Assembly (NCBI GenBank): GCA_903995115.1 | Contig: LR877156.1 | Coordinates: 248,001 to 312,000 of the forward strand | DNA length: 64,000 nt | From: Angomonas deanei | Taxonomy: Eukaryota; Euglenozoa; Kinetoplastea; Trypanosomatida; Trypanosomatidae | Direction: 5' to 3' | Shown here: positions 30,232-43,800 of the stretch, piece after piece | Numbering within the stretch: position 1 is the stretch's first letter | Layout: each line of letters starts with the position of its first letter | Translations under genes and position numbers: made by a program | The notes under the pieces: model-generated | What the model was told of the DNA's origin: nothing | Seen by the model: the letters and a program-made list of their open reading frames with translations, nothing else | The model's database searches: none

Positions 30232-32286
30232 ATGGAAAATAGAAAAAGAGTGCGAGAGGCACCAGGCAGCAATACAAGTAGCAATCGCAGCAGTAGAGTA
30301 AAACCCGCCTCTAGACCACTCTCTACCATTGATAATAATAATAATAAATCATACGGTTACATCAAGAAGTTCGGTACAAACCCCAACAAGGAGACCACCA
30401 ACGACGACAACGACTACTAGTACGAATAAAAAAGAAGGGGAGGTACCCCCTGTCAAGTCTTTGCTAGAGCGCACATGGGATACCAAGCTATCTCAGCTAC
30501 AAACACACCTTCACCAGTTAGAGGCACAGCAGACCACCTTGATTGCCCAGCGAGACGCCACGCAAGACGTGGTGGAGGGTCTGCTTGGGGAGCACGATAA
30601 GAAGATGCGAGAGATGCAGACCCTACGGCAACACCTCACGACACGACACGAAGGCCGACTCGCTCACCTGGAAAAAGAAGAAGATGGTGTCATTGCGCGT
30701 CGAGAGAGGGGAAAGATGGAAGTGGAGCGGTTAAAGGAAAAGGCCACACTACTCGAGGAAGAGGGTGAAACCCTGAAAGGAGAGGTAGCGGCGGTAGAAC
30801 AATCCTTGGCAGAGGCACAGGCGGCCCTAACGCCTTGCAAGCCTCGGTAGAAGGACCGCTACAAGAATCGCTCACCACCCTTCTGACGCAGGAAGGCTGC
30901 ATGAAGGACGTCAGCTACGGCCTATCAGGTGACGTGAAGGAGATGGTATTGGAGATGGAAAAACTAAAAAAAATAAAGGAAGACACCTTTGTGGATTCCA
31001 TGAAGGTCGAGGTGGAGCGACGGGCGCTGGCCTCACGGTATGAGGAGATCAAAGGCTCTATCCGCGTCTACTGCCGTGTCCGTGGCAACAAACCAGAAAA
31101 CAACAATAATGACAGTCAGAAAGATGCCTCCCCCAGGGGCAGCGGCCTCTCCACACAGGAGGACGACAGAGCCAGCACCACCTCTGCCCAACCGGAGGAG
31201 AATAATCTCTTCTCCTTCCCACTCAGTGACGACTGGATGCATCCTTCCTCCGAGCATCAACTATGTCGCGGGATCGCCTTACACCAAACCCGCGCCAACG
31301 CCACCTCCACCGGCACCACCGTCCACAGCGAGTCCTTTCAGTACGACCGCGTCTTTCCGCCGCAGACAACACAATCCTCTTTTTATCAAGAAGTGGAGCC
31401 ACTCGTGCTGTCTGCGGTCGATGGCTATCCGGTCTGTATCTTTGCCTACGGTCAGACCGGCAGTGGGAAGACCTACACGATGGAAGGTAGCGTGGGAGGG
31501 GCCGTGGAGCATTATGGGGTGACCCCACGTGCGGTGCAGACCATCCTCGCCCGACAAGAGGAGCTCTCCAAGGAAGGGTGGCGGTACCGGCTGCGGTGCA
31601 CTTTCATTGAAATCTACAATGATCGTATCCGGGACTTGTTGCAGCCCGTTTCCTTGTACGAGGCGGGCGGGGAGGCTTATGGGAATCAAAACTATCATAC
31701 CATCCGGCATGACAGCCAGACGGAGCAGTCGACCACAACAACGATTACAAACTTGAAAGAAAAAGAAATCACCGATTTTGACACCTTTCGTTCCATTTAT
31801 CGTGGCGCCTTACGCAATCGTCAGACCGCCAAAACTCAACTGAACGAAACCTCGTCCAGGTCGCACTGTATCTTTACGATTTATATGGATGGGGAAAACG
31901 CTTTTATACGGCAGCGGTCCCACGGTGTGTTGTGCTCCATCGACCTCGCCGGTAGCGAGCGAGTGAACGACTCTGGGGTACAAGGAAAGGAACTGAAAGA
32001 GGCCATCAACATTAATACGAGTTTGCTAAACTTAGGAAAGTGCATGTACGCGTTACGGTCGCTCAATACGAATAGTAATAGCAACGTCGTGATCCCATGG
32101 CGGCAGAGCAAGCTCACCTACTTTTTACAACACTACCTGACGGGTCAGGGGAGTAAACTATTATTAATTGTGAATATCTCCAATCACAGGAAACATGCCG
32201 CGGAAAGTTTGAACTCTCTTCGCTTTGCGCAGCGTGTCAGTGAAGTCATCGTAGGACCGTCAGGGAAGCGGGTGAGTGCGTATTAA
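30232..32286 (+). CDS. Kinesin-14 (C-terminal motor), frame-interrupted
   Basis: A kinesin of about 684 residues. A short basic Ser/Asn-rich head is followed by a coiled coil (nucleotides about 30470-31030) and a C-terminal motor beginning EEIKGSIRVYCRVRG, the neck-motor junction typical of minus-end-directed kinesin-14 (Ncd/Kar3/KIFC1). Motor motifs: GQTGSGKTYTMEG (P-loop, 31450-31488), NETSSRSH (switch I), DLAGSER (switch II), and WRQSKLTYFLQ. The frame changes between about 30385 and 30420 (+1, within Thr/Asn codons) and near 30829 (-1, CTAACGCC). The motor itself is intact (30835-32286). Likely function is spindle or cytoskeletal microtubule organisation. Confidence 0.88.
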
Positions 32287-32570
32287 AAAAAGAAAAGAGA
32301 AATCAGAATTAGAATAAACAATAAACCGTTCTCCTCTTGTTTTTCTTTTGTATAGATTTTTTTTTTTAAACCAGATTTTTAGATGATATCCTCTATATAT
32401 TTAATATTTGTTTGTTATTGGGTATTGGAATGGAAGGCAACCTTTTTTTTTTTGTTTTTAAGATTTTCTCTGGTCCTTTTCACTTTTTTTATTTCCATTT
32501 CTCTCATTCTCCTCTTTTTTTCCATTTTAGAAACACATTTTAGATTAAATTTATATTATTTATTAGGTGG

Positions 32571-35541
32571 ATGGATGACATTGATGATTTCTTTGCCTCC
32601 CTCGACACCTTCGCCGTCCCTTCTCTAAACGGTTCCCTAGATCAATTCAGTAGCAACACCGCTAATACTGTGAATAATAATAATAATAGCATCACTAATA
32701 ATAGACGAACACGAAAACGAAAACGGGATGAAGAAGATAATAATAACAGTAATAAGGAAGACGACATGTGGGCCTGTCCGCAGTGTACGTTACTGAACAA
32801 AAAGAACGCGACCGTGTGTGAAGTATGCGAGTTTGAAAAACCAAAAATAGAAACCAATAATAATAATAATGACAATAGAGGTCTCATCTGCTCTCATTGT
32901 ACCTTTCTAAACGCGCCTGACGCGCACCAATGCCTCATGTGCAATAGTCCACTCAATAATAATCATAATGGAGAGGGGACGGCTACTCCTTCATTTTCTG
33001 ATAGTAGTTCGAGTTCTTCCGAAGAGGACGACGACGAGGACAGTGAGGACGACTGGAGTGAGTCTGACTCTAATGTCTCTTCTACCCCTAATAATAACAA
33101 TAATAATGATACCGATATTATGAATCAACAAGAGTTGGTGAAATTTTTAGAATTGTTAGACTCCGTGCCGAACAGTGCCCTACCCTGCAGTGCGCCGCCT
33201 AGTACGATGGTAGCGAAGGGAGCACTACGACCATTCCAGCTACAAGGGCTTTCATGGATGATGCAGCAAGAAAAAGGAAATAATAATCATAAACCGGAAC
33301 GAAACCCCACCGAGGACGACGACTTATTATTTCAAACGTCTTCTCGTTACAATGAAAACAACACTAATCATAATAATAATCATTATACCAATGATGCGGT
33401 ACGCTCCGTGCAGGGCGGTATCTTAGCGGACTTCATGGGCCTCGGCAAGACCCGCACGGTTCTCTCTCTGTGCGAGGCCACCCACACCAGCCGTGGCCAC
33501 ACCGACGCTGGCGTCACCGGCAGTCAAGTGCTATCCACCGCCACGCTTATTATCTGCCCTACCAGTGTCCTCGCGCAGTGGGAGCGAGAGATCAAGGCGT
33601 GTATTGTACCCACACCTCGCATCTGCATTTTCCATGGCAGCACTACACGATCGAAAAAGATGACGTTGTTTCGTTTGGCGCAGGATTATGATTATGTCCT
33701 CACGTCCTACCACACCTTAAGTCGACAGGTGCCACCGCAGGAGAAGACGGACGCCTCCCTGTATCATCGACGCCCTTATAATAATATGAATAATCCCAAT
33801 CGTAATGAAAATAATAATCATAAATCACCTGGTGTGTTGTATATGGTGTACTGGCGTCGTATCGTGCTGGATGAGGCATAAAGGGGTCCTGGCCCTCGCC
33901 GGGCGGTACCGCTGGGCCGTCACCGCGACCCCACTGCAAAATAGCATTAACGATTTGTTTTCCATTTTTAAATTTTTGCAAGTCCCTTATTTTGGGGATG
34001 TACGGTGGTGGAATAAAGAAATTGTATCTTATTTGAATCGAGACTTGTACCACCCTCGGCCGACGACAGCGCTACGGATTGTGCTGGGGGCATTATTGCT
34101 GCGACGAACACCGGATACAAAAGTAAATCCAAACAGTGAGGAAACGATTTTGAATTTACCACCGAAGGAAATAAAAACAGAGTTTATTACGCTATCGAAA
34201 GAGGAAACGACGTTTTATGAGGCGATACATCAAAGTGCAACACAAAAATTAAATCATCATAATCGTCAAAATCCATACCAAACAGCATTGAACTCCAATC
34301 GATTATTATTTAGCAGAGCGATCGAAATGTTAGTGCGCTGCCGTCAAGTCTGTTTACATCCTTATATTGTAGTCGCCGCCTTGCGCCGCTGTCACCCTAG
34401 TCTTCAACCACCACAAGAAGAACAAGATAGCACAGCACCCCCCACGACGACGGCAGAGGAAGAACAAAAACGAAAGGAAGAAGCACAAACCCTTCTCACC
34501 AAGGCGGTGAATCATTTTATTGACACGACGTTAAAAAAACACACCAAGTTGAATCAAAACAATCAAAGTATGTTTTTACAAGAGTTGATCGATGAACTAC
34601 GAACCCAAAAGCTAACGGAACGAGAGTGCATTATTTGTTTGGAAAAGATTACGATTCCTTCCATTTTGCCGTGTGGTCACTTATTTTGTGAGAATTGTAT
34701 TACGCATGCCGTGGAGGCGCAGAAGCGGTGTCCACTGTGTAAGCGGACGACAAAAAAGAGTGAAATACTAGTGGTGCCCACCTCCTTGCTGGGCGACACT
34801 AATCACACGAATAATGAAAACAATAACAATGATAATAATAATAATAATACTGTAGTCGATCCTATTCAAGTATTCAGCAGTGTGCCATCCGAGCAGTGTG
34901 CGGTGCTCTCTCAGTGGCCGCTGTCCCTCAGCGCTAAAACACAGTTCATTATTCATCAACTACAACATGTCATACCTCAAGATGAACGAGTGGTGATCTT
35001 TTCTTATTTTACGTCGTATTTAGAGTACCTGGCGACGGTCCTCCCAGCACAGCAGATTTCTTGTATACAGTATACAGGCAAGCTGACACGACGGCAGAAA
35101 GAAAAGGTACTACAATCTTTTCGAGGGGAATCAGCTAATAATAATAATAATAATGAAGTAGAGGTACCCCCGCGGGTGTTGCTGGCCTCCTTCAGTGCGA
35201 GCAGCGTCGGTCTAAACTTAGTCTGTGCCAACCACTGTATCCTGTGTGAGCCCTCCTGGAACCCAGGGCAGGTCTCCCAGGCCTTGCACCGGGTCCACCG
35301 CATCGGGCAGCAACGGCCGGTCACGATTACAAAGTTAATTGCAAAAAATACGGTGGAAGAAAAAGTGGAAGAGCTGTGTCAGCGGAAATCTAGTCTGGCA
35401 GAGCATTGTTTTAACACACCTGGAAACAATAATCAGAATAATAATAATGGGAATAATGCGAGGATGAGAACACAAGACTTGATTGCCCTGTTTGTAGATG
35501 AAAAAGAGGAAGAGGATGAGGAGAGCTCCGAGGAGGACTAA
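32571..35541 (+). CDS. Rad5/HLTF-like SNF2 ATPase with two RanBP2 fingers and a RING, interrupted at DEAH box
   Basis: About 990 residues. Two RanBP2-type zinc fingers (WACPQCTLLNKKNATVCEVC near residue 67 and ICSHCTFLNAPDAHQCLMC near 107) precede a split SNF2 ATPase. Walker A is GLGKTRT (Q-motif FQLQGLSWMM upstream). A C3HC4 RING (CIICLEKI to CPLCKR, nucleotides 34627-34743) lies between the helicase lobes, and motifs V-VI are SVGLNLVCANHC and ALHRVHRIGQQRP. The lobe 1/RING/lobe 2 order is that of Rad5/HLTF/Rad16, which remodel chromatin or polyubiquitinate PCNA. At 33877-33882 the frame is lost after VLDEA. About ten expected residues around the DEAH His are absent before GVLALAGRYRWAVTATPLQN resumes in the next frame. 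If real, this would disable ATP hydrolysis. Confidence 0.85.
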
Positions 35542-35733
35542 TCATAATATTAGAAATTAGATTTTTGTAAATTAATCGAATCCTTCCACAACAAATAAAA
35601 CCTATAATTTCCTTCGTTGTATGAAAATAATAATAGTAATTCAAACCTAATCACAATACTACTGTATCATTCTATTTTTTCTCCCTTCATCTTTCTAAAA
35701 GTTCCTATTATTATTATTTATTATTATTATCGA

Positions 35734-36456
35734 ATGACAACGCTCCCTCTCACCCACCCTGAGCACCCTCGCAACCTCATCCCAGAGCTCTGTCGTCTCT
35801 TCTATCAACAAGGCTGGGCAACAGGCACTGGCGGCGGTATCTCTATTAAGCTGGGTAACACCTACTACCTCGCCCCCAGCGGCGTCCCCAAGGAAAGAAT
35901 CCAACCCGACGATATTTTTGAAGTCGATAAAGATCAAAACGTGTTGGTGGCGCCGGCGCCGGAGCGAAATTTAAAAGTCTCGGAGTGCACGCCACTTTTT
36001 TTCAATGCCTACCGCATGCGGGATGCTGGGGCCTGTCTACACAGCCACTCCCAGAACGTGGTCCTCATCAGCATGCTGTGTGAGAAGGAGTTTAGAATTT
36101 CTCATATTGAAATGATCAAGGGCATTGTCAATCCCGAAACAAAAAAAGCGCTAGGCTACCGCGACACCCTTCGTGTGCCGATTATCGAAAACGTCGATTT
36201 TGAAAAAGATTTAACCGCCTCCATGGCCGCCTGCATGAAGGAGAATCCTCACACCAACGCGGTGATTGTCCGTCGTCATGGGATTTATGTATGGGGCGCC
36301 ACCTGGCAGAAGGCGAAGGGGATGGTGGAGTGTTTAGACTACTTGATGGAGGTAGCGCTGAAGATGCGAGCGGCCGGCCTGCCGTGGGAGGTCAACGACG
36401 CCGAGGCGGAGCTGGGCGGTGAGAAGCTCATTCAGAAACGTCCTCGTCAGGAGTAA
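35734..36456 (+). CDS. mtnB: Methylthioribulose-1-phosphate dehydratase
   Basis: A 240-residue class II aldolase-fold enzyme of the methionine salvage pathway (APIP in animals). Motifs: [40 protein letters not shown] (zinc-binding His pair) and RRHGIYVWG (further zinc His). The length matches APIP (242). I placed the start at 35734, as the in-frame extension upstream (from 35617) is AT-rich and Asn/Ile-rich without family match. Uninterrupted. It would recycle methylthioadenosine from polyamine synthesis. Confidence 0.92.
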   Translation: MTTLPLTHPEHPRNLIPELCRLFYQQGWATGTGGGISIKLGNTYYLAPSGVPKERIQPDDIFEVDKDQNVLVAPAPERNLKVSECTPLFFNAYRMRDAGACLHSHSQNVVLISMLCEKEFRISHIEMIKGIVNPETKKALGYRDTLRVPIIENVDFEKDLTASMAACMKENPHTNAVIVRRHGIYVWGATWQKAKGMVECLDYLMEVALKMRAAGLPWEVNDAEAELGGEKLIQKRPRQE

Positions 36457-36691
36457 TATACAATTTTTCGCAACTTAAAAATAAACTTAAACGCATTCTG
36501 TTTATATTCCTTTTTTTTTTTCGCGTATTTGGTAACAACTGTGAAATCACACATCAAACAAAAAAGTGGGAATAACTTACGTGTCGAATAACAAAAAAAA
36601 AAAAAAAAACACACACCACATTTATTCTATTTCTCTCGCTATCACAAAAAAAGAAGAAAACTTTCATTTTTATTTTTTATTCTTTTTCATT

Positions 36692-38084
36692 ATGCAACAG
36701 CCCAGCGTGCATCAGATCCAGCCCATCGACTCGCTCACTCCCTTCCTAGGCGGCAAGTGGTGGATACGGGCCCGCGTGACCGACAAGAGCAACATCCGCA
36801 CCTGGAACAAACCACAATCACAGGGAAAACTCTTCTCCTTTACCCTCATCGATGAATCTTCCTCTATCCGGGGAACCGTGTTCAATGACGCCGTGGACAC
36901 CTTTTGAGCCCCTTCTCGTCGAGGGCCAGGTGTACTACTTCAGCGGGGGTCAGGTGAAGAATGCGAACCGCAAATTTAATAATGTCAACAACGACTACGA
37001 ACTGACGTTTGACAAGGGGTCGGAGATTATGCTAGCCCGCGGGGACGCCGCGGCGGCCGCCCTGCCGGTACAGCGTTTCAATTTTGTCCCAATTGAGGTC
37101 TTGCGCCAGCGCGAGGCGGGCTCCCTGGTCGACGTGCTCGGTGTGATTGTTTCTGTCGATGAAGTGAGTGCCATTACGCAGAAGGCGACCGGCAAAGAAC
37201 TCATTAAGCGAAATGTTAAGATAGCCGATGCCACCGCCGCCGTGGACCTCACCGTCTGGAATGACGAGGCCAAGGCCTGGACCCTACCCGCGGGCACCGT
37301 GCTCGCGCTCAGTTCCGTCAAGACCGGCAGTTACGAAGGCGTCACCCTCTCCACCACCTTTCAAACCAAAATGGAAGTGAATCCTCCCAGTATTGCCAAC
37401 GATGTGCGTAAGTTAAGTGACTGGTATGTCGCGACTGGCGGCCAGGTACAGTCTCTCAGTGGTCAAGGCCGTGGCAGCGGGGCAATGGTGAGCGAGAACT
37501 ATCAAGGCCGTCGCTACATTGACGAACTCGCCACCGACGGGCTCGGCCGTGGCATGAAACCCGACTTTGTGGATATTCGCTGCGTGCCCATTTATATCAA
37601 ACAAGAGTCGCTGTGGTACGAGGCGTGCCCCAACTGCAATAAGAAAGTGACGGCAGAGGGCGCGCAGGGAGACCGTCATCGTTGTGAAAAGTGCGATACG
37701 CATGTCGTGCCGGTCCCTCGCTATATGATTTCCATCCAAGTCACCGACCACGTCTCCCAAGTCTGGATGACATTATTTAACGAAGCGGGTGTGGAATTCT
37801 TCGGCATGACGGCAGAAGAACTAAAAACTCGCACGGAGCAGGACAGCAGTTTCTTGACGATGCTGACGAGAAGTCGCATGAACCGTCCGGTGCTCATCCG
37901 TGTCCGGGTGAAGGAAGAACAGACCATGAACAGTGAGGGTGGAGACCGTCTGCGGCTGACGGCACTGAAAATAAAGGAATTTATGCCACTGGCGACGGCG
38001 AATGAGGAAACCCGCGTACAGCTCGCACAGAACTTGAAGGCGGAGTGTGAGGATATGATCAAGTGCATTCAGGCCTATGCGTAA
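36692..38084 (+). CDS. RPA1: Replication protein A large subunit, kinetoplastid-type, one frame change
   Basis: About 463 residues. It begins almost directly with DBD-A (HQIQPIDSLTPF, KWWIRARVTDKS), continues with DBD-B (LVDVLGVIVSVDEVS) and ends with DBD-C carrying a zinc ribbon (CPNCNKKVTAEG, CEKCDTHVV). The N-terminal DBD-F found in human and yeast RPA70 is absent, a known trait of trypanosomatid RPA1. It binds single-stranded DNA in replication, repair and telomere protection. The frame changes at ACCTTTTGAGCC (near 36904, +1; one T in a four-T run is surplus), and the DBD-A sequence continues across it. Confidence 0.93.
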
Positions 38085-38441
38085 ATAATAATAATAATGA
38101 AACATTAGATCATCATAAATCTTAGAAATATAAATATATATATTCAGAATGGGAAAAGAGAAAAAAAAAGGAAATGCGGATAATTATACAATTCGTGTTT
38201 TTTCTTTTTTTTTTGACCCACTTTTTTTTTTTTAATTCTTGTTTTTTTTTTCTCCATCATAGACGGTTTTATACCTACCCCCGACTACCCATATATAATT
38301 ATTATAAAAATATATAAAAAAAAAAGTTCGCCCTTGTTTTATTATTATCTAATTTCATTTCTACTTTATTGATTAATCATCTTTTTCCTCTTTTTTTTTT
38401 TTATTTCAAGCAATAATATAATAATAATATTATTACTCATC
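38085..38441. other. AT-rich spacer starting with AAT repeats
   Basis: A 357-base spacer. An (AAT) run follows the RPA1 stop, then T-runs at 38203-38213, 38223-38233 and 38392-38402, and a TAATAATAT stretch before the next ATG. No RNA gene seen. Confidence 0.4.
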
Positions 38442-38897
38442 ATGCGGTCCTTCACCAGAGCCACGCACTGCACGGCTCTCCTCTGCAGTGAACTTTATAG
38501 AATAAATAATAATAATAATTATAAAATAATGAATATTCACAATAATAATAAAAATTTCAATATTTGTTCTACCTCTCATCGATTCTATTCTCACACCACT
38601 CTCCTCCGAACCCCTACCGAACTAAAAAATAATGAAAATAATAATAATAATAATAATAATTTAACGGCTCTAGATATCGCCATGCAAGTCAACCAACTCA
38701 AAAAAGAACACCAAAACAGCAATAAAAATATTTCTCACAATAAAAGTAAAACCGAAATAGAATTAACGGCGTGGCAATTATTAAATAACATGACCGAAAC
38801 ACAGATCAACAATGCAGAGGGGAAGGCGGTGGCGTTACTGCTGAACAGTTGGGCCTACTTTGCGAAATTTTGGAAAAATGGAAAAGACGGGCCATAA
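38442..38897 (+). CDS. Small Asn-rich protein, possibly mitochondrial
   Basis: A 151-residue uninterrupted ORF. The N-terminus (MRSFTRATHCTALLC) is basic and hydroxylated like a mitochondrial presequence, and residues about 20-80 are low-complexity Asn. The C-terminal ~55 residues are of normal composition (TAWQLLNNMTETQINNAEGK, then LLNSWAYFAKFWKNGKDGP) and look like a conserved module. I do not recognise the family. It precedes the giant Asn-rich gene on the same strand. The codon pattern in the C-terminal part supports real coding. Confidence 0.55.
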   Translation: MRSFTRATHCTALLCSELYRINNNNNYKIMNIHNNNKNFNICSTSHRFYSHTTLLRTPTELKNNENNNNNNNNLTALDIAMQVNQLKKEHQNSNKNISHNKSKTEIELTAWQLLNNMTETQINNAEGKAVALLLNSWAYFAKFWKNGKDGP

Positions 38898-39090
38898 AAA
38901 TAATAATAAATAAATAATCAGAATTTTTTTTTTAAAGTGTATTACAGAAATGGGATTACTGTTTTCAGTTTTTTTGATGTAGACAGGGACTTCTTTATTT
39001 TTATTTATTATTGCTTGTAGAAAATTTCTCTCTTTTTTCCTTTTTTTTTTTTGAAGAAACCATAAAAAATAAATAAATAGAATAATAGAA

Positions 39091-39715
39091 ATGAAAAGAA
39101 ATAATGCGCACTGTTTTCGACGACATTTAAAATTAATCAATAATAATAATAATTATTATTATTATTCCATTTTTAGTTTTTTTCACCATTCCATTCAGAA
39201 TAGAAATTATCATCATACTGTTTTTCATTCTTCTTTTTTGACGTCACAGCGATTTATAGCCAATGATAATAATAATAATAATAATAATAATAAATCATCA
39301 CGATTTAAAAATAGTAAAAATAAAAAGAATAATAATAGCAAAAACGATTATTTTGGCGAAATGGATTTTGAAAAATTATTGTCGAATCATTTAAATTATA
39401 AAAATAATTTTATCACATTACAAAAAGACGAAAAAATATTATTTAATTTTCAGAAAATTTGTTTGGAAGTGATTAAAAATTCAAAAATGATTGAAAAATT
39501 AGCATTTATTATTGATAATCATGAAAAAAGTAATAATCATAATAATAATGAATCTATTCCACTTCACATTTTTACGAATAAAAATGAAAATAATAATAAT
39601 AATAATTTTCAACGTTTTTCGGTTTCTAAAAATTTTATCGATTTTTTAATGAATCCGATTTCTATTCCGCATTTAACGATGGAAGATATCATAATAGAAT
39701 ATTATTTAATCCTTC

Positions 39716-39746
<31 letters not shown>

Positions 39747-40782
39747 AATAAAAGAATTAAAATTATGGCACGACAGTGTTTCTTCCGAAAATAATAAAAA
39801 CAATAATAATAATAAATTTGATTATTTTCCGAGTTTTGCCTTTTCTCAAATTTTATTTCCGAATAATAATGAAAAAAATTTCATTCATTGTTAACTGTTT
39901 TGGAAACCATTTCTTTTTTTAAATGGTCTTTTGAGGAACAAAAATTTTTCAATAAAAATAATAATAATAATAATTTATTAGAAGAAATAAAAAAAGATTT
40001 GGAAACATTAAAAAATGAAATGAATGAAAATAATAATCATAAAAATGTGTCGATGGATTCGTTAAATAAAATTTTGAAAATAAAAAAAAATATTTTTCAG
40101 AAAAGTTTTTCCATTTTGGATAAAATTAATAAAATCGATCATTTCGAAATGATTCAAGAAAATGAAGAAGGCGAAATTTTAGAAAAAAAAGATGAAAATA
40201 ATGTCGAAAAAAAAGTAAATTATTATTATCAAATTAGTTCCATCGATTTATTATTTAATTTATTATTTCGTTATTTACTAATGAATTTACCTTTTTTAAA
40301 CGAGGAAAATAATTATAATCATAAAATAGAAAATAATAATAATAATATTATAAAAGAAGATTTTATCAATTATTATTATAATTTTTTCACGATTTGTACG
40401 TTTCCTTTTTTTAAAAAAGATATTTCCATTTCGATGAGTTTTTGGCTATTTTATTTTAATTTAAATCATCATAATAATAATAATTCAGAAAATAATAAAA
40501 TAACAAAAGCAAAAGACGCGTATCAATTTTTATTAAATCCTCAAAATAATAATTTTAATAATAATAATATTTTTGATTTTCGTCATTTTCTTCGTTCTTT
40601 TTCATTTCCGATTATCATCGCATCATAATAATAATAAAGTAGAAAATATTCTTTCCGAAATCCATAAAAAAAATGGATTTATGAATTTTTGTTATTTTCT
40701 ATTGTCATCGGAGAAAAAACAAAAAATGTATTATGAATTATTATTTTTAAGTTTATTAATTCATTCCGGTTTTTTATTTCCC

Positions 40783-40818
<36 letters not shown>

Positions 40819-43800
40819 TATGAAAATAATAGGAAACAATCGTTAAAATTATTAAATCAATATATTTTGAATTTTAATAATAATAATAATGATGATGTTT
40901 CGGCGACCTTGTTAAAAAATGAGTTTAAGAAAAAAGCGAAAACACTTTTTTTATTTTTACTTCAAAATTTCAAATTTGATTTCTATTTTAATGAAAAATA
41001 TTCCATCAAAGAAGAAAATGTAACGATTTCTTATTTTCAAGAAAATAAATCGATTTTTTTTTCAAATCATAATCATAAAATTTATAACGACGACGAAAGT
41101 AAAAAAATAATGGAAACCTTCAAAAATAATTATGAACAATTTTTGTTTTTCAATAATAATAATAATAATAAAAATAATTACAATTTGGAACTTTCTCGAA
41201 TGAGTTTTTCCTCCTTTTATGACAATATTGCATTTTTTTGGAGTTTAGATTATTTTAAGAATAAAAAAATAATTTCATTTTTTGAAGAATTTTTGAAAAA
41301 AAGTTTCGCTTCATTTTTATTTCAAATTATAAATGAAAATCGTCACGAAATAATTTTATTTCATTTAAAAGAATTATTTTCAACTGAAAAAGAAAAGTTT
41401 CAAATCAATTTTGAAAATGATTTATTAAAATTATTAACTCAAAATTTGGAAAAGTTTTCGGAAAATAATGAAAATAATAATAATAAAATAATAAATGAAT
41501 TATTTAATTTAGGAATATTAATTAATTTCTTTTTTTTCATTCATTTCAAAATAAATAATAATAATAATAAAAAGGAAATGAAAAAACAACAAACAGAAAT
41601 TAATTTATTATTTTTAAAAAATATTCACTTTATTTTATCCGAAAATAAGAATAATAAAGAAATATTATTATCTTTATGGCCAACGATAATTAAAAATGAA
41701 AATAATAATAATAATTTTGAAAAATGGAAAAATAATTTTAATTTGATTTGTTTTACGGACGAACATAAAAAAGAAATTAAAAATTTTAGTTATCAAACCG
41801 AAAATACTAATCATAAAATAATAAATGAAAAAACGGAAAAAAAAGTTTCCCAAAATTTTATCCGAAAAAGTTTAAACGATAAAATTTTCAAAAAATGGTT
41901 TTTTCATTATATTCATTTCGAAAATAAAGATAATAATAATAATTTATCCGAATTAGAAGTGGATTCGATTTATAAAGATTTATGTCTGACGATACGAAAA
42001 CGAAAAAATAATGTAAATAATAATAATCATAATTCTGAAAATAATAATAATAATAATAATTTATTTAATACAATGGAATTAGCCGTCATTGTGCGTACAT
42101 TAAGTTTACTCTATTTTTTAAAATTAAAACATCATCAAAATAAAAATGAAAATTTTTCAATCTTACTTCAAAATTATTTAATCACGTTACGAGAAAAAAG
42201 TAATCATAATCATAAAAATAATAATTTTCGAGAAAAAATTGAATCCAATCTAAATGTCATTCAAAAAACATTAATGGACAATTTTTTATGTTTAGTGGAA
42301 AAAGAAAATAATCATAAAAATTATTATTTTTCGATTTTATCGGATTTGATTTATTTAAATTATATTTCATTTTCAGAAATGGAAACTATTTTAAAAATAT
42401 TAAATCATAATAATAATAATTCGCTAAAACCATTTGAGGATATTTTATTTTCTGAAAATAATAATCAAAATTATTTTTATTTTTGCATTTTAGAAAAGAA
42501 TTTTTCTCATTTTTACAATTATAATAAAAATAATGAAATTCAAAATTATTTTGAAAATAGTATTTTATCCATTTTGGAAAATGTAAAAATTTCCGATAAT
42601 AATAATAATAATAATTTATTCAGTGAAATTTTATTTATCAAAGAAAATTATTATAAATCCGTCTCTAATACAATTATGAAACTTTTACAAATCATAAATA
42701 ATAATAATAATAAAAATAATAAAATTAATTATCGGAAAAATTAAAAATAAAGGAAAAAAATGAATTTTTAAATCGATTATTCTTTTTATTATTATTTTCG
42801 ACGACGGAGGCGGAAAAATTATTATTGCAGCGAATAAAAAATAATATTGAAAATAATAAAAATAAAAATAATCATTATTTAAATTCTTATTCTAATTTTT
42901 GTAGTCGATCGTTTTATAATATTTCCATTTTTTCATTATTTTATAATAATAATATAAATGAAAAGGAAATAAAAAATATTTCTCCCGATGAAAAATCGAT
43001 TAATCACTTTTTAGAAAAATCATTTCAAGAAAATAATATAAATAATCAAAATCATAAAATAATTTTAAGTCTTTCCGAAAATAATGAGAATACGGAATTT
43101 TTTCTTCAAAATTTAAATAATAATAATAATTATTATATTGAAAAATATAATAAAAATGAAAATTTAAATGAAATCTTTTCACAATGGAGAAATGAAATAC
43201 TAAAAAAAATATTTCCCTACAGCGCACTTTTTTTAAATAATAATAATAATCATCAAAATTTAGAAAAAATTAAAAATAATTTTTTATTCTTTATGAAAAG
43301 TGTGTTAGCGTTAGAATATTTAAATTCTCCTTTTATTATAGTGGAATGGCATTCCATTCCATTTTCTTCGACGTTGAAAAATTTAGTTAGTTTTCAAAAT
43401 AATAATAATAATAATAAAACTTCAAAAATAAATTCAGATTTATTTTCGGTTTTATCGATTTATAATCAATTCGGTGCGTTCATTTCTCATTTTGAAAATA
43501 ATAATAATAATAAAAATAAAAATAATAATTTTTTTTCTTTGAAAGTTGTCTCTCTAACGTGGATCATCAAATATTTTATTATATAAAAAGAATTTTATAC
43601 GATTGTGATGAAAACGAATTTGAAATTATTTTAAAATTTTTATATTATGTTTCCGAAAATAAAAATGATAATCATCATTTTTCAAAACAGGAAAAAAAGC
43701 GTTACCGGAAAATTTATCACAGCAAGAAAAAATAATAAAAGAAGCAGAAAAATTATTAAATAATAATAATAATAATGAAATATTATTACAAGAATTAAAA

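Noticed and set aside
35617-35733. N-terminal extension of MtnB
   Set aside because: AT-rich, no family match, and an acceptor-like AG (TCTAAAAG) lies inside it.
39888-43586. Treating the open segments of the giant gene as separate genes
   Set aside because: The segments abut or overlap by a few bases, have the same composition, and lack the T-run/AG spacers that separate all other genes.
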